Below, one piece after another: positions 18,694 through 26,662 of a stretch of DNA of 64,000 bases. Position numbers and translations under genes: made by a program. Where the stretch lies: assembly GCA_002238585.1 (NCBI GenBank), contig MPMQ01000012.1, positions 1 to 64,000 on the forward strand, read 5' to 3'. The stretch comes from Kistimonas sp. bin40. GTDB lineage: Bacteria > Pseudomonadota > Gammaproteobacteria > Pseudomonadales > Endozoicomonadaceae. Below the pieces are notes generated by a model that was not told the DNA's origin, did no database searches, and was given only the letters and a program-made list of their open reading frames with translations. How positions within the stretch are numbered: the first letter of the stretch is position 1; each line of letters begins with the position of its first letter.

Positions 18694-18813
18694 AGCCCGG
18701 CTGCAGTCCCTCTTCGAAGGCAGCTGTCTGAAACTCACTTCAGATCGCACGGCTGCCTTTTCCTGACAGCCCACCTCCCCTCCCTGAAACGGAGGGAGGC
18801 AGCTCACAAACCA

Positions 18814-20550
18814 TCACTGGCTGAATGCTGCTTGCGCAGGTGACAACAAAATTGTTCGCGGCAGCTGTTCCTCGTCGTCGCTCCCTACCCCTGGTAGCGA
18901 CAGCGCACTCTGGGAAGCCGTGAGGGAAGCCGTTTGCGCAGGCACATAGTGCCTCCTGGCGTACGTCATGCCATCCTCTGACACCGGCTGTTTTTGCTCC
19001 GTTCCCCTCACACTGACTCCTGACTCTACGCTGTCTTCCGTACTGGCTTTCAGCAGCCCCCCTCCCTGATCCATCAAAGGCTGCATTACCCAAGGCTCAA
19101 TCAGAAGCTGTCTGACGCCCCGCAAAAACTCAGCGACGCTGGCGGTGGTAAAGCCATAACCCAGAGAGCGCAGAACCGGCTTCAAATAGCTGCCTCCGGT
19201 CATTCCCTCGGCAAGCTGGGAAGCCGCTTGCAATGTGAGTGCCGCTCCCAGAGTCAGCCCCATGCGAACGGCTGTGCTGTACGCCAGATTGGGGTTCTCT
19301 CCCTGCAAGCTTTCATCAAGGAGCTGGGCAAGGCCGACGCCCAGATTGACACCAGTGTTCTCGGTTGTAAGGTCGGTCAAGAGCGACCCCAAGCTGGCTT
19401 GACCAGTATCTGTCACAGGGCCACGCAGGTAATGCATGGGAAGCGCAGCAGACGCCAGAAGCCCCGATGTGACCAGATGCCGTTCAGCCTTGTTGCCATA
19501 GGTGCGAGCGGCCAGTGTGGAAACCAGACCTTTCATTTGCTGGAACAAACCGATAGTTGCCGGACGCAGGAGGAACGCTTGCATCCAGGTGAGGTTGTTG
19601 TCCTCAGCGTTGGCGGCTGCGTTGATGTTCTGGGTGAGCAGCGACAGAATAAGCCCGCTTTCCAGCAGCGAGGTGACCCGCCCCAGGATTGTGCGTTTTT
19701 CAGCCTGTTGCTGTGAATCTGTTGTGCCCAGCGTAAGGTCCACCAGTATGTTATTCAGGTTTGACAGCGCCTCCATCAGGAAGCCCTGGCTGATGACTGC
19801 GTGGGAAAAGCCGATCACGGAGTTCCAGTCCTGAGACGCAGGAGGCGCTGTCGCTGCTCTTTGCGCTGCCATGAACACGAGCCCGCCTAAAGCAGAAGCC
19901 GTAAGGTTCGCCAGCAGTTCATCCCCGGGCACGCTATTTGAGGCCAGAATCTGGCGTAGCATCTGGCTCGTCCCGTCGGCGCTGTTGCGGGTGGACAGGA
20001 TAAGGCTCTTTCTCATGAACTCCCTTCCCGTACGCGTCAGGGGGTTGCCGTCGAATTGGCGTCTGAAACTGAGAGTCTCACCTTCGTACCATCGTGCGTA
20101 AATAGTGCCCAGCAGTTTCCAGGACACCATGCCGAGCAATCCAGTCGTCAGAAACCCTCCCGCAGTTGTCATGGTTTTTGCCATGGCCAATGCTTCATCC
20201 TCGGCGGAGGCCTTGTCCTCAGGAGAACCCTGCAACGGAAGCTGCAGGGTGATGTCGTTGGTGTCGCCGGTACCGTTGTCAGCAAGAAGGCGAGATCCGA
20301 TAACATCCGGGGCGCGCCAGAAGTTTTCTTCGAGGCTGTCGTCGGGGGCCTGCTGGTTGGCAGACACGTCTTGCAAGAGGCCGCCCCGGCTGCTGTTTTC
20401 TGTGTTCCTTGTTGGCCATGTGCGCAACGGAGATGATGACTGGTCCTGCGCGTTACCATGTAGCGCGGAGATGCTCAATGTGACCGCAAGAACCAATGCC
20501 GCAACGCGTTGTGGTTTGCGCTGCTGTGTGTGCTGTGCCTGGTGCGCCAT
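18814..20550 (-). CDS. uncharacterised exported or membrane protein, 578 aa
   Basis: Not recognised. The start is ATG 20550 with AGGAG 7 nt upstream, and coding is uninterrupted. A basic N-terminus (QQRKPQRV) and hydrophobic run (AALVLAVTLSISA) ending in HGNA-QD look like a Sec signal peptide (about 1-35). A polar Ser/Asn/Asp-rich segment follows (35-115), then several moderately hydrophobic Ala/Gly/Leu-rich helices: FLTTGLLGMVSWKLLGTIY (about 133-151), LLANLTASALGGLVFMAA (about 212-229), SGLILSLLTQNINAA (about 295-309), and two or three between 360 and 480. The last 90 residues are polar. Repeated TTENTGVNLGVGLAQLL-like helices suggest an alpha-helical membrane domain. It is monocistronic, divergent from thrS and next to the repeat region. 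A surface or secreted host-interaction role is possible but unsupported. Confidence 0.8.
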   Translation of the reverse strand: MAHQAQHTQQRKPQRVAALVLAVTLSISALHGNAQDQSSSPLRTWPTRNTENSSRGGLLQDVSANQQAPDDSLEENFWRAPDVIGSRLLADNGTGDTNDITLQLPLQGSPEDKASAEDEALAMAKTMTTAGGFLTTGLLGMVSWKLLGTIYARWYEGETLSFRRQFDGNPLTRTGREFMRKSLILSTRNSADGTSQMLRQILASNSVPGDELLANLTASALGGLVFMAAQRAATAPPASQDWNSVIGFSHAVISQGFLMEALSNLNNILVDLTLGTTDSQQQAEKRTILGRVTSLLESGLILSLLTQNINAAANAEDNNLTWMQAFLLRPATIGLFQQMKGLVSTLAARTYGNKAERHLVTSGLLASAALPMHYLRGPVTDTGQASLGSLLTDLTTENTGVNLGVGLAQLLDESLQGENPNLAYSTAVRMGLTLGAALTLQAASQLAEGMTGGSYLKPVLRSLGYGFTTASVAEFLRGVRQLLIEPWVMQPLMDQGGGLLKASTEDSVESGVSVRGTEQKQPVSEDGMTYARRHYVPAQTASLTASQSALSLPGVGSDDEEQLPRTILLSPAQAAFSQ

Positions 20551-20877
20551 CTTATGCTCCTGATATACCCAGAATGCCCAGATGCTCCGCCTCCATGGGT
20601 GGGGCTTGGTGCGTATCCGCTGTGCCTGTCCGCTGGCGCCTGTACGATAGTAGATACTTTTCAGGAAGTTGCTGCCCTCTCCCCGGATTTTTCTTAACTT
20701 TATGCGGAACGGGGGGATGCAACTTGGCGGGTGCGGGTGCGGGTAGGGGTGACAAGATGCTGCCGAAATGATGCTTGTGACTGGAAGGGGGGGTCAATGG
20801 TCGGTATGATCGCTTGCTTTCCTCGACGGACCTGCGGGTCAGCGCATTCTCGATTGGTACCAGAGTCAAGATAAGCC
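20551..20877. other. divergent spacer between the unknown gene and thrS
   Basis: 327 bp presumably containing the thrS promoter and leader. A gcgggt triplication (about 20727-20744) is visible. No operator-like thrS leader stem or clear promoter could be identified by eye. Confidence 0.4.
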
Positions 20878-22830
20878 ATGCCAGTGATAACACTACCCGA
20901 TGGTAGTCAACGTGAATTTTGTGAGCCTGTCTCTGTTCTGGACGTGGCAGAGAGCATAGGAGCGGGACTTGCCAAGGCTTGCCTCGCCGGGCGTGTTGAT
21001 GGAGTACTCGTCGATGCTGACTTTGTCATCAATACGGACGTTGGCCTTTCTGTAGTCACAGCCGGCGACCCGGAAGGTCTGGAAGTTATCCGTCACTCGA
21101 CGGCCCATTTGTTGGCAATGGCAACACAGGATCTTTTCCCGCAAGCTCAAGTCACTATAGGACCGGTGATAGAGGACGGCTTCTACTACGATTTTGCCTA
21201 CGAACGCGGCTTCAATACAGACGACCTGGCTCGTATAGAACAGCGCATGCAGGAATTGGCCCGGCAAAACCTCACAGTCAAACGGCAGCTGATGTCCCGG
21301 GCTCAGGCCCTGGAAACTTTTGACGCATTGGGCGAAAGCTACAAGGTCGAGATTATTCGTGAGCTACCTGAAGGCGAAGATATTTCCGTTTACAAGCAGG
21401 GAGACTGGCAGGATTTGTGCCGTGGTCCCCATGTGCCTTCGACAGGCCGCCTTCGCTTCTTCAAGCTGATGCGCGTGGCCGGTGCTTACTGGCGAGGCGA
21501 TGCCAGCAATACCATGCTGACCAGAATTTACGGGACCGCCTGGTCCGACAAGAAGTCGCTTCAGGCGTATCTGGAGCGTTTGCAGGAGGCAGAAAAACGG
21601 GATCACCGCAAGCTCGGAAAGCGACTGGATCTGTTCCACTTCCAGGAGGAAGCGCCAGGAATGGTGTTCTGGCATCCGGCTGGCTGGAGCTTGTATTCAA
21701 CTTTGCAGCAATACATGCGTAACAAACAGACCGCATACGGCTACCAGGAAATCAGGACGCCGGCCTTGGTGGACTTGTCTTTATGGGAAAAATCTGGCCA
21801 TGCAGAAAAATTCGGAGACGATATGTTTACTCTGGATTCTGGCGGCAAAGCCATGGCTCTCAAGCCCATGAACTGCCCGTGTCACGTTCAGGTCTTTCGT
21901 CAGGGGTTGCGCAGTTACAAGGATTTGCCGCTGCGGTTGGCCGAATTTGGATCCTGTCACCGAAATGAGGCATCAGGCGCGCTCCATGGCCTGATGCGGG
22001 TGCGAGGCTTTGTTCAGGATGATGCTCATATCTTTGTAACGGAGGAGCAGATTCAGTCGGAAGTCATAAGGTTTATCGACTTTCTGCACGAGGTATACGA
22101 CGATTTTGGCTTTGAACGACAATCGCTGATGTACAAATTGTCGACACGACCTGATCAGCGTGTGGGCTCAGACAGCATGTGGGATAAATCGGAAAAAGCC
22201 TTGGCGCTGGCGTTGGATACGCTGGAACTGCCCTGGCAGGAGCTGCCTGGTGAAGGTGCTTTTTACGGACCCAAAGTGGAGTTTTCACTGAAAGACAGCA
22301 TAGGACGGGTCTGGCAGTGTGGTACTGTGCAGGTGGATTTTTGTATGCCCGGCCGCTTGGGAGCTGAATACGTGGATGCGCAGGGCGAGCGCCAGACGCC
22401 TGTAATGTTGCACCGGGCAATACTCGGCTCTTTCGAACGGTTTATCGGCATACTCATCGAGCATTGTGAAGGACGGTTTCCTGCCTGGCTGGCGCCGGTT
22501 CAGGTTGTGGTAGCGTCCATCGCAGAACGCCAGTCTGCCTACGTGCAGGAACAGGTGAACAAGCTGCAGCTTGCAGGGTTTCGTGTTCAGGCAGACTTGA
22601 GAAACGAAAAAATTGGTCTTAAAATTCGGCAGCGCACATTGGAGAGAGTCCCTTGGATCCTGGTCGCCGGAGACAAGGAAGTGCAAACCGGCACTCTTGC
22701 CGTGCGTGAGCGTTCCGGGGAAAAGCTCGGGTCCATGACGCTTGAGGCCTTCCAGCGCTTGCTGGAGGCGGATATCGCCCGCTTCAGTCGTCAATGGAAC
22801 CCAGTCGATTTTCTGGGTACGTCAGAGTAG
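20878..22830 (+). CDS. thrS: threonyl-tRNA synthetase
   Basis: Charges tRNA-Thr in the cytoplasm. An N-terminal TGS domain (1-62) is followed by the editing domain with HSTAH (His73 and His77), then the class II catalytic core with MNCPCH (331-336; Cys333 is a zinc ligand), the [27 protein letters not shown] motif 2 region, and [10 protein letters not shown]. The anticodon-binding domain is C-terminal (about 545-645). At 650 aa it is slightly longer than the usual 640. It leads the thrS-infC-rpmI-rplT cluster; infC follows after 19 bp. Confidence 0.97.
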   Translation: MPVITLPDGSQREFCEPVSVLDVAESIGAGLAKACLAGRVDGVLVDADFVINTDVGLSVVTAGDPEGLEVIRHSTAHLLAMATQDLFPQAQVTIGPVIEDGFYYDFAYERGFNTDDLARIEQRMQELARQNLTVKRQLMSRAQALETFDALGESYKVEIIRELPEGEDISVYKQGDWQDLCRGPHVPSTGRLRFFKLMRVAGAYWRGDASNTMLTRIYGTAWSDKKSLQAYLERLQEAEKRDHRKLGKRLDLFHFQEEAPGMVFWHPAGWSLYSTLQQYMRNKQTAYGYQEIRTPALVDLSLWEKSGHAEKFGDDMFTLDSGGKAMALKPMNCPCHVQVFRQGLRSYKDLPLRLAEFGSCHRNEASGALHGLMRVRGFVQDDAHIFVTEEQIQSEVIRFIDFLHEVYDDFGFERQSLMYKLSTRPDQRVGSDSMWDKSEKALALALDTLELPWQELPGEGAFYGPKVEFSLKDSIGRVWQCGTVQVDFCMPGRLGAEYVDAQGERQTPVMLHRAILGSFERFIGILIEHCEGRFPAWLAPVQVVVASIAERQSAYVQEQVNKLQLAGFRVQADLRNEKIGLKIRQRTLERVPWILVAGDKEVQTGTLAVRERSGEKLGSMTLEAFQRLLEADIARFSRQWNPVDFLGTSE

Positions 22831-22849
22831 AGAAACAGGAGAAGTCATA

Positions 22850-23578
22850 ATCAAACGTTCGAATCCACGGAATCAGCGGCAGCAGTCGAGCAGAGCCCAG
22901 TGTAATCAGGGTATCCGTGCCCGGGAAGTGCTTCTTATCAACCCTGACGGTACAGCGGAGGGCGTTGTACCGCTGCGCCAGGCGCTTGAGCGAGCAGAGG
23001 AGTACGAGCTGGATCTTGTCGAAATCAATGCTACGGCCACCCCTCCGGTGTGCAAGATCCTTGACTATGGCAAGTCCCTGTACGATGACCAAAAACGCAG
23101 TCGTGCCTCGAAGAAAAAGCAGGTGCTTGTCCAGGTCAAGGAGGTGAAGTTTCGCCCGGGGACCGATGCTGGTGATTACCAGGTCAAGCTGCGCAAGCTC
23201 AGGCGTTTTCTGGAACAAGGGAACAAGGCAAAAGTTTCCCTGCGTTTCAGGGGTCGCGAAATGTCACACCAGGAGCTGGGCAAGCAGTTGCTGGAACGGA
23301 TTGGGAAGGATCTCGAAGACTTGGGCGGAGTAGAGCAACATCCCAAGCTGGAGGGACGTCAACTTATCATGGTTGTGGCACCCAAGCGTCGGCCTGAGAA
23401 GCCCAGGGAACCCAGGAAAGAATCAAAACAAGAGCCCAAAGCCCCCGTAGAAACACGCGGGCCTGAAGAGCCAAAAGAAGAACTGAAACAGGACCTGAAA
23501 GAAGGTCCGCAAGAGGATCCGGTAGAAGATCCAGAAGAAGAGGCCAATGGAGAGGCCAATGGAGAGAGTGAAGGTTAG
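22850..23578 (+). CDS. infC: translation initiation factor IF-3 with long acidic C-terminal extension
   Basis: IF-3 binds the 30S subunit and checks start-codon pairing. The N-domain (about 20-85, with [30 protein letters not shown]) and the C-domain (about 90-180, with [12 protein letters not shown] and [12 protein letters not shown]) are complete. No ATG or GTG fits. AGGAGA (22837-22842) is followed by ATA (22847) and ATC (22850); the ATC lies 7 nt away and mirrors the AUU start used for autoregulation in E. coli infC. After the normal end (APKRR, residue 181) an extra 61 residues rich in Pro, Lys and Glu follow, ending [13 protein letters not shown], which is encoded by a 12-bp direct repeat. 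Usual IF-3 length is about 180 aa; this one is 242. Confidence 0.93.
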   Translation: MKRSNPRNQRQQSSRAQCNQGIRAREVLLINPDGTAEGVVPLRQALERAEEYELDLVEINATATPPVCKILDYGKSLYDDQKRSRASKKKQVLVQVKEVKFRPGTDAGDYQVKLRKLRRFLEQGNKAKVSLRFRGREMSHQELGKQLLERIGKDLEDLGGVEQHPKLEGRQLIMVVAPKRRPEKPREPRKESKQEPKAPVETRGPEEPKEELKQDLKEGPQEDPVEDPEEEANGEANGESEG

Positions 23579-23710
23579 CTGCCATTGCACAGGCGTGCTG
23601 TAGCCACACATGCGTGTGGCGGCTTGGACTTTGTCAGCTGAACAAGCTCCGTTTGCCTGAGCTGTGCCGGACATGAGCGCAGCCAGGTTCAGTGTTTGTG
23701 GAGAAAAATC

Positions 23711-23905
23711 ATGCCAAAAATGAAAACCAACTCGGGCGCAGCCAAGCGCTTCAAGAGGACCGCGACGGGCCTCAAGCGCAAGAGTGCGTTCAAGAGCCAT
23801 ATCCTGACAAAAATGAGCAGCAAGCGTAAGCGGCAGCTGCGTGGGACCCATGAGCTCAGTCCGGCTGACAAGCCGCTGGTTGAGCGGATGCTGCGTTCCC
23901 GCTAG
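23711..23905 (+). CDS. rpmI: 50S ribosomal protein L35
   Basis: 64-aa basic ribosomal protein beginning [15 protein letters not shown] and containing RHxL-like basic runs ([14 protein letters not shown]). Length and order (after infC, before rplT) are standard. The ATG at 23711 gives the conserved N-terminus; the frame extends five codons upstream, but that is not part of the family. Confidence 0.97.
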   Translation: MPKMKTNSGAAKRFKRTATGLKRKSAFKSHILTKMSSKRKRQLRGTHELSPADKPLVERMLRSR

Positions 23906-24019
23906 GCACTGCTGGATAGTTCGCCGGAAGCTGTTTTTTTGGGGAGCTCGTTGATGAGCCCGATAAAGGGACAGCAGGACCGGTCGCTTCGTTGATTATT
24001 TTTGAGTTAGGAGAAAGCA

Positions 24020-24382
24020 ATGGCTCGAGTAAAGCGCGGTGTTGTCGCTCGTCGTCGACACAAGAAAATTCTGGCATTGGCCAAGGGGTATTACGGTGCC
24101 CGTTCCCGGGTTTTCCGTGTAGCCAAACAGGCTGTCATAAAGGCCGGGCAATATGCTTACAGGGACAGGCGCCAGTGTAAAAGACAGTTTCGCACCCTGT
24201 GGATTGCGCGGATCAATGCGGCATCCCGGTCTAACGGACTGTCGTACAGTCAGTTGATTGCAGGCCTGAAAAAGGCTGGTGTCGAAATCGACCGCAAGGT
24301 CATGGCAGACCTGGCTGTACATGAGAAGGAAGCCTTTACCGTTTTGGTAGAAAAAGGCAAGGCTGCACTTTCGCTGTCCTGA
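24020..24382 (+). CDS. rplT: 50S ribosomal protein L20
   Basis: 120 aa, starting [30 protein letters not shown], the hallmark L20 N-terminus, with the C-terminal domain containing [10 protein letters not shown] and [29 protein letters not shown] lies about 10 nt upstream. pheS, pheT and ihfA, which usually follow in related bacteria, are absent here; an unknown gene and zapE follow instead. Confidence 0.97.
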   Translation: MARVKRGVVARRRHKKILALAKGYYGARSRVFRVAKQAVIKAGQYAYRDRRQCKRQFRTLWIARINAASRSNGLSYSQLIAGLKKAGVEIDRKVMADLAVHEKEAFTVLVEKGKAALSLS

Positions 24383-24406
24383 TGGAACGGACTGCGTGAG
24401 GCTGGG

Positions 24407-24440
24407 CTACAGAGCAGGAGGAGTAGATGCTGCTCTGTAG
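24407..24440 (+). promoter_or_regulatory. hairpin enclosing the ribosome-binding site of the next gene
   Basis: Perfect 11-bp arms CTACAGAGCAG (24407-24417) and CTGCTCTGTAG (24430-24440) enclose a 12-nt loop that holds a Shine-Dalgarno (aggagga overlapping the arm end) and the ATG at 24427. There is no T-run. It could end the L20 message, control translation of the following ORF, or both. Confidence 0.5.
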
Positions 24441-25419
24441 TCCGTTTCGCGGCTGGCAATACGCCTCACTCGCCTCACGAGTTCTGTCGGGGCGTTTTTC
24501 ACTCATTCCGCATAATTTGATCGGATTTTTTACTGTGCCCTCTTCGGTTCCTCCTCCCCCGCCCTTGCCTTCTGTGCCTGCGGCTGGATTGACCTCTTCT
24601 TCTTCGTCTTCTTCGTCTTCTTCGTCTTTTTCTTCTGCTGCTGCGGATGAAAGCTCACCGTCTTCTGGCCTGGAGCCATTGCGCGATCAATCTGTGCAAG
24701 CAGGAAGCGCTTTTGGACGTCGGGCAGATTCTGTGGAGGGCGTGGCGAATATCCCGCAAGGACAGAACCGTCTTCCTGTTCAAGACGGTGGATTGTTGGG
24801 ACGACGAGCGTCCCATCTTGTGGAAGCCTCTGGCGATTCCGACGAGCCTTCCCCGAATTTTCAGGAGCTGCGAGAACAAAAACACGCCTTGCTCGACCGT
24901 GCTGACAAAACTCTGGAAACTATCGGTCAAAACCGGTTGCTTGACAGAGCATTGAATGTGTTGAACAAAGAGGTCGACGCCCAGGGCGTGGACACGGATG
25001 GCCTTGTTATCCAGGTGGCGATTCCGCCCGATTTTACGCCCATCACTGTTTTTCCTCCGGAGCCCGGGCTGGCTGCGGAAAAATTGGAGATGCTGCGGGA
25101 AAAAGCACAGGCCTCTTTATCCCGCTACAAACAAACTCACATAGCAAAAGTCGACAAAGAGAAACTGGAAAACAACCTGGCTGAGTGCCGGGAAGGCTTG
25201 ATGCGTATTTATACGCAATGCCAGCAATGTCTACAGGGGACTGAAGACACTTACGACGAAAACCACTGGTGGGACTGGGAACAGGAGTTTGCCCGTCTGG
25301 AAACAAGAGATGTGTCTTTTGAGTTAAAAGATGAAGACGGCGTTGTGACGCTGACGACACCCAGCCGGGAGAGCCAGACGGCAAGAGCCGAAGAGGCAGG
25401 TCAGCAGGGCAATTCATGA
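24427..25419 (+). CDS. uncharacterised Pro/Ser-rich protein, 330 aa
   Basis: Not recognised. The N-terminal 35 residues are mildly hydrophobic (RVLSGRFSLIPHNLIGFF). Then come a PPPPPLP tract (about 42-48) and a polyserine run of 11 plus FSS (about 57-70), encoded by a repeated tcttcttcg 9-mer. The remaining 250 residues are charged and partly helical, with possible coiled coils near 155-180 and 225-265, a WWDWEQEF cluster and a Thr/Ser-rich end. ATG 24427 has AGGAGGA upstream; a GTG at 24535 just before the proline tract is an alternative start. The stop overlaps the zapE start (ATGA), which supports real translation. N-terminal Ser-rich disorder and a polyproline motif are seen in many secreted effectors, but that is only inference. 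Confidence 0.75.
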   Translation: MLLCSPFRGWQYASLASRVLSGRFSLIPHNLIGFFTVPSSVPPPPPLPSVPAAGLTSSSSSSSSSSSFSSAAADESSPSSGLEPLRDQSVQAGSAFGRRADSVEGVANIPQGQNRLPVQDGGLLGRRASHLVEASGDSDEPSPNFQELREQKHALLDRADKTLETIGQNRLLDRALNVLNKEVDAQGVDTDGLVIQVAIPPDFTPITVFPPEPGLAAEKLEMLREKAQASLSRYKQTHIAKVDKEKLENNLAECREGLMRIYTQCQQCLQGTEDTYDENHWWDWEQEFARLETRDVSFELKDEDGVVTLTTPSRESQTARAEEAGQQGNS

Positions 25420-26549
25420 CAAGTCTACTGACACCTTGGCAGCGTTATGACAAATGCCTCCAGCAGAGTGGTTTTACGCGGGATCCTGCCCAGGAGAGGG
25501 CGGCACAACACTTACAGGCCTTGTACGAAAGACTGCGCACAGCCGAGGGCAGTCGAAGTTTCTGGAAAAAGTGGCTGCAGCGCACGGGCGAACAGACCGG
25601 CAAGGGGCTCTATCTTTGGGGTGGTGTGGGACGTGGCAAGACATGGTTGATGGATATTTTCTACAACAGTTTGCCATCTGATAGAAAAATGCGGACCCAC
25701 TTTCATCGCTTCATGAAGAGAGTGCATGAAGAACTGGCTGCTCTAAGAAAGCAAAAGAACCCGCTGCAATCTGTGGCTGTACGCTTGGCAAGAGAGGCAC
25801 GGGTTATTTGTTTTGATGAGTTTTTTGTCTCGGATATTGCCGATGCCATGATCCTGTCCCGGTTGCTTGACGCCCTCTTCCAGCAAGGAGTGACGCTGGT
25901 GGCGACCAGTAATATCAAACCGGACATGCTCTACAAGGATGGGTTGCAAAGGGCAAGATTCCTTCCGGCTATAGACCTTCTTCATCAGCACCTGGATGTT
26001 GTCGAGCTGGAGGGGGCTGTTGATTACCGTGCCCGCATTCTGGAACAAGCGGGACTGTATCATTATCCGCTGAATGCGCAGACTGCGGCGGCGATGGAAG
26101 CAGGTTTTGCGGCACTGTCTCCGGATGAGGAGTATGGCGATGATGCCAGGGCACTGGAGATAGAAGGCCGCCTGATTCCCTGCGTCAAAGTGTGCGGGGG
26201 CATGGTGTGGTTTCTCTTCGCTCATTTGTGCGACGGCCCACGCAGCCAGAATGACTACGTAGAGCTGGCCCGGGAGTTTCATACGGTTTTTCTGTCAGGC
26301 GTGACGGCTATGGGACCATCAGATGAGGACAAAGCCCGCCGCTTTATCCACTTGGTGGATGAATTCTATGACAGGGGAGTCAAACTGGTGATATCTGCGG
26401 AGGTTCCGCAGCCTGAACTCTATGCGGGGACCCGGCTGGACTTCGAGTTTGAGAGAACCGGCAGCAGATTACGAGAAATGCAGTCATGGGAATACCTGGA
26501 TCGCATGCACATGGATCGAATTTCGAACGAGAGTGCAGATATCCTTTGA
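25416..26549 (+). CDS. zapE: cell division protein ZapE (AFG1-like ATPase)
   Basis: P-loop ATPase that associates with FtsZ during division under stress. The Walker A motif GGVGRGKT (about 68-75) follows the LYLWGG lead-in. The HFHRFMKRVHEEL segment is characteristic of the AFG1/ZapE family. Walker B and the following motif CFDEFFVSDIADAMIL (about 131-146) and TSNIKPDMLYKDGLQRARFLPAI are present. The C-terminal TGSRLREMQSWEYL matches the family end. At 377 aa the length is normal. Its ATG overlaps the stop of the upstream unknown gene. Confidence 0.95.
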   Translation: MTSLLTPWQRYDKCLQQSGFTRDPAQERAAQHLQALYERLRTAEGSRSFWKKWLQRTGEQTGKGLYLWGGVGRGKTWLMDIFYNSLPSDRKMRTHFHRFMKRVHEELAALRKQKNPLQSVAVRLAREARVICFDEFFVSDIADAMILSRLLDALFQQGVTLVATSNIKPDMLYKDGLQRARFLPAIDLLHQHLDVVELEGAVDYRARILEQAGLYHYPLNAQTAAAMEAGFAALSPDEEYGDDARALEIEGRLIPCVKVCGGMVWFLFAHLCDGPRSQNDYVELAREFHTVFLSGVTAMGPSDEDKARRFIHLVDEFYDRGVKLVISAEVPQPELYAGTRLDFEFERTGSRLREMQSWEYLDRMHMDRISNESADIL

Positions 26550-26662
26550 CAACGAAGTTCATTTCTGAGAGAGTGGCGCTGTTTAGCTATAGCCGCAAGA
26601 TGTGTATTGCAGTAAGCTGCGCTCCTTCCGTTTTTCTCTTTCCTTGTACAGGCCCTTAATGT

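Larger units (their letters stand above)
16310..18813. other. 2.5-kb gene-free, repeat-rich region
   Basis: No supported gene. It contains the 172-bp tandem array (16860-17760), an 11-bp array (18363-18493) and an 8-bp array (18662-18693). A short ORF at 16407-16685 has one hydrophobic stretch (AAWFWPAILLHGILVVSGML), but nothing supports expression. The stretch 17760-18340 is low-complexity, T/C-rich sequence with repeated tttgcagtctcc and gcacttatcac pieces. The region sits where a pilus tip-adhesin gene might be expected. Confidence 0.55.
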
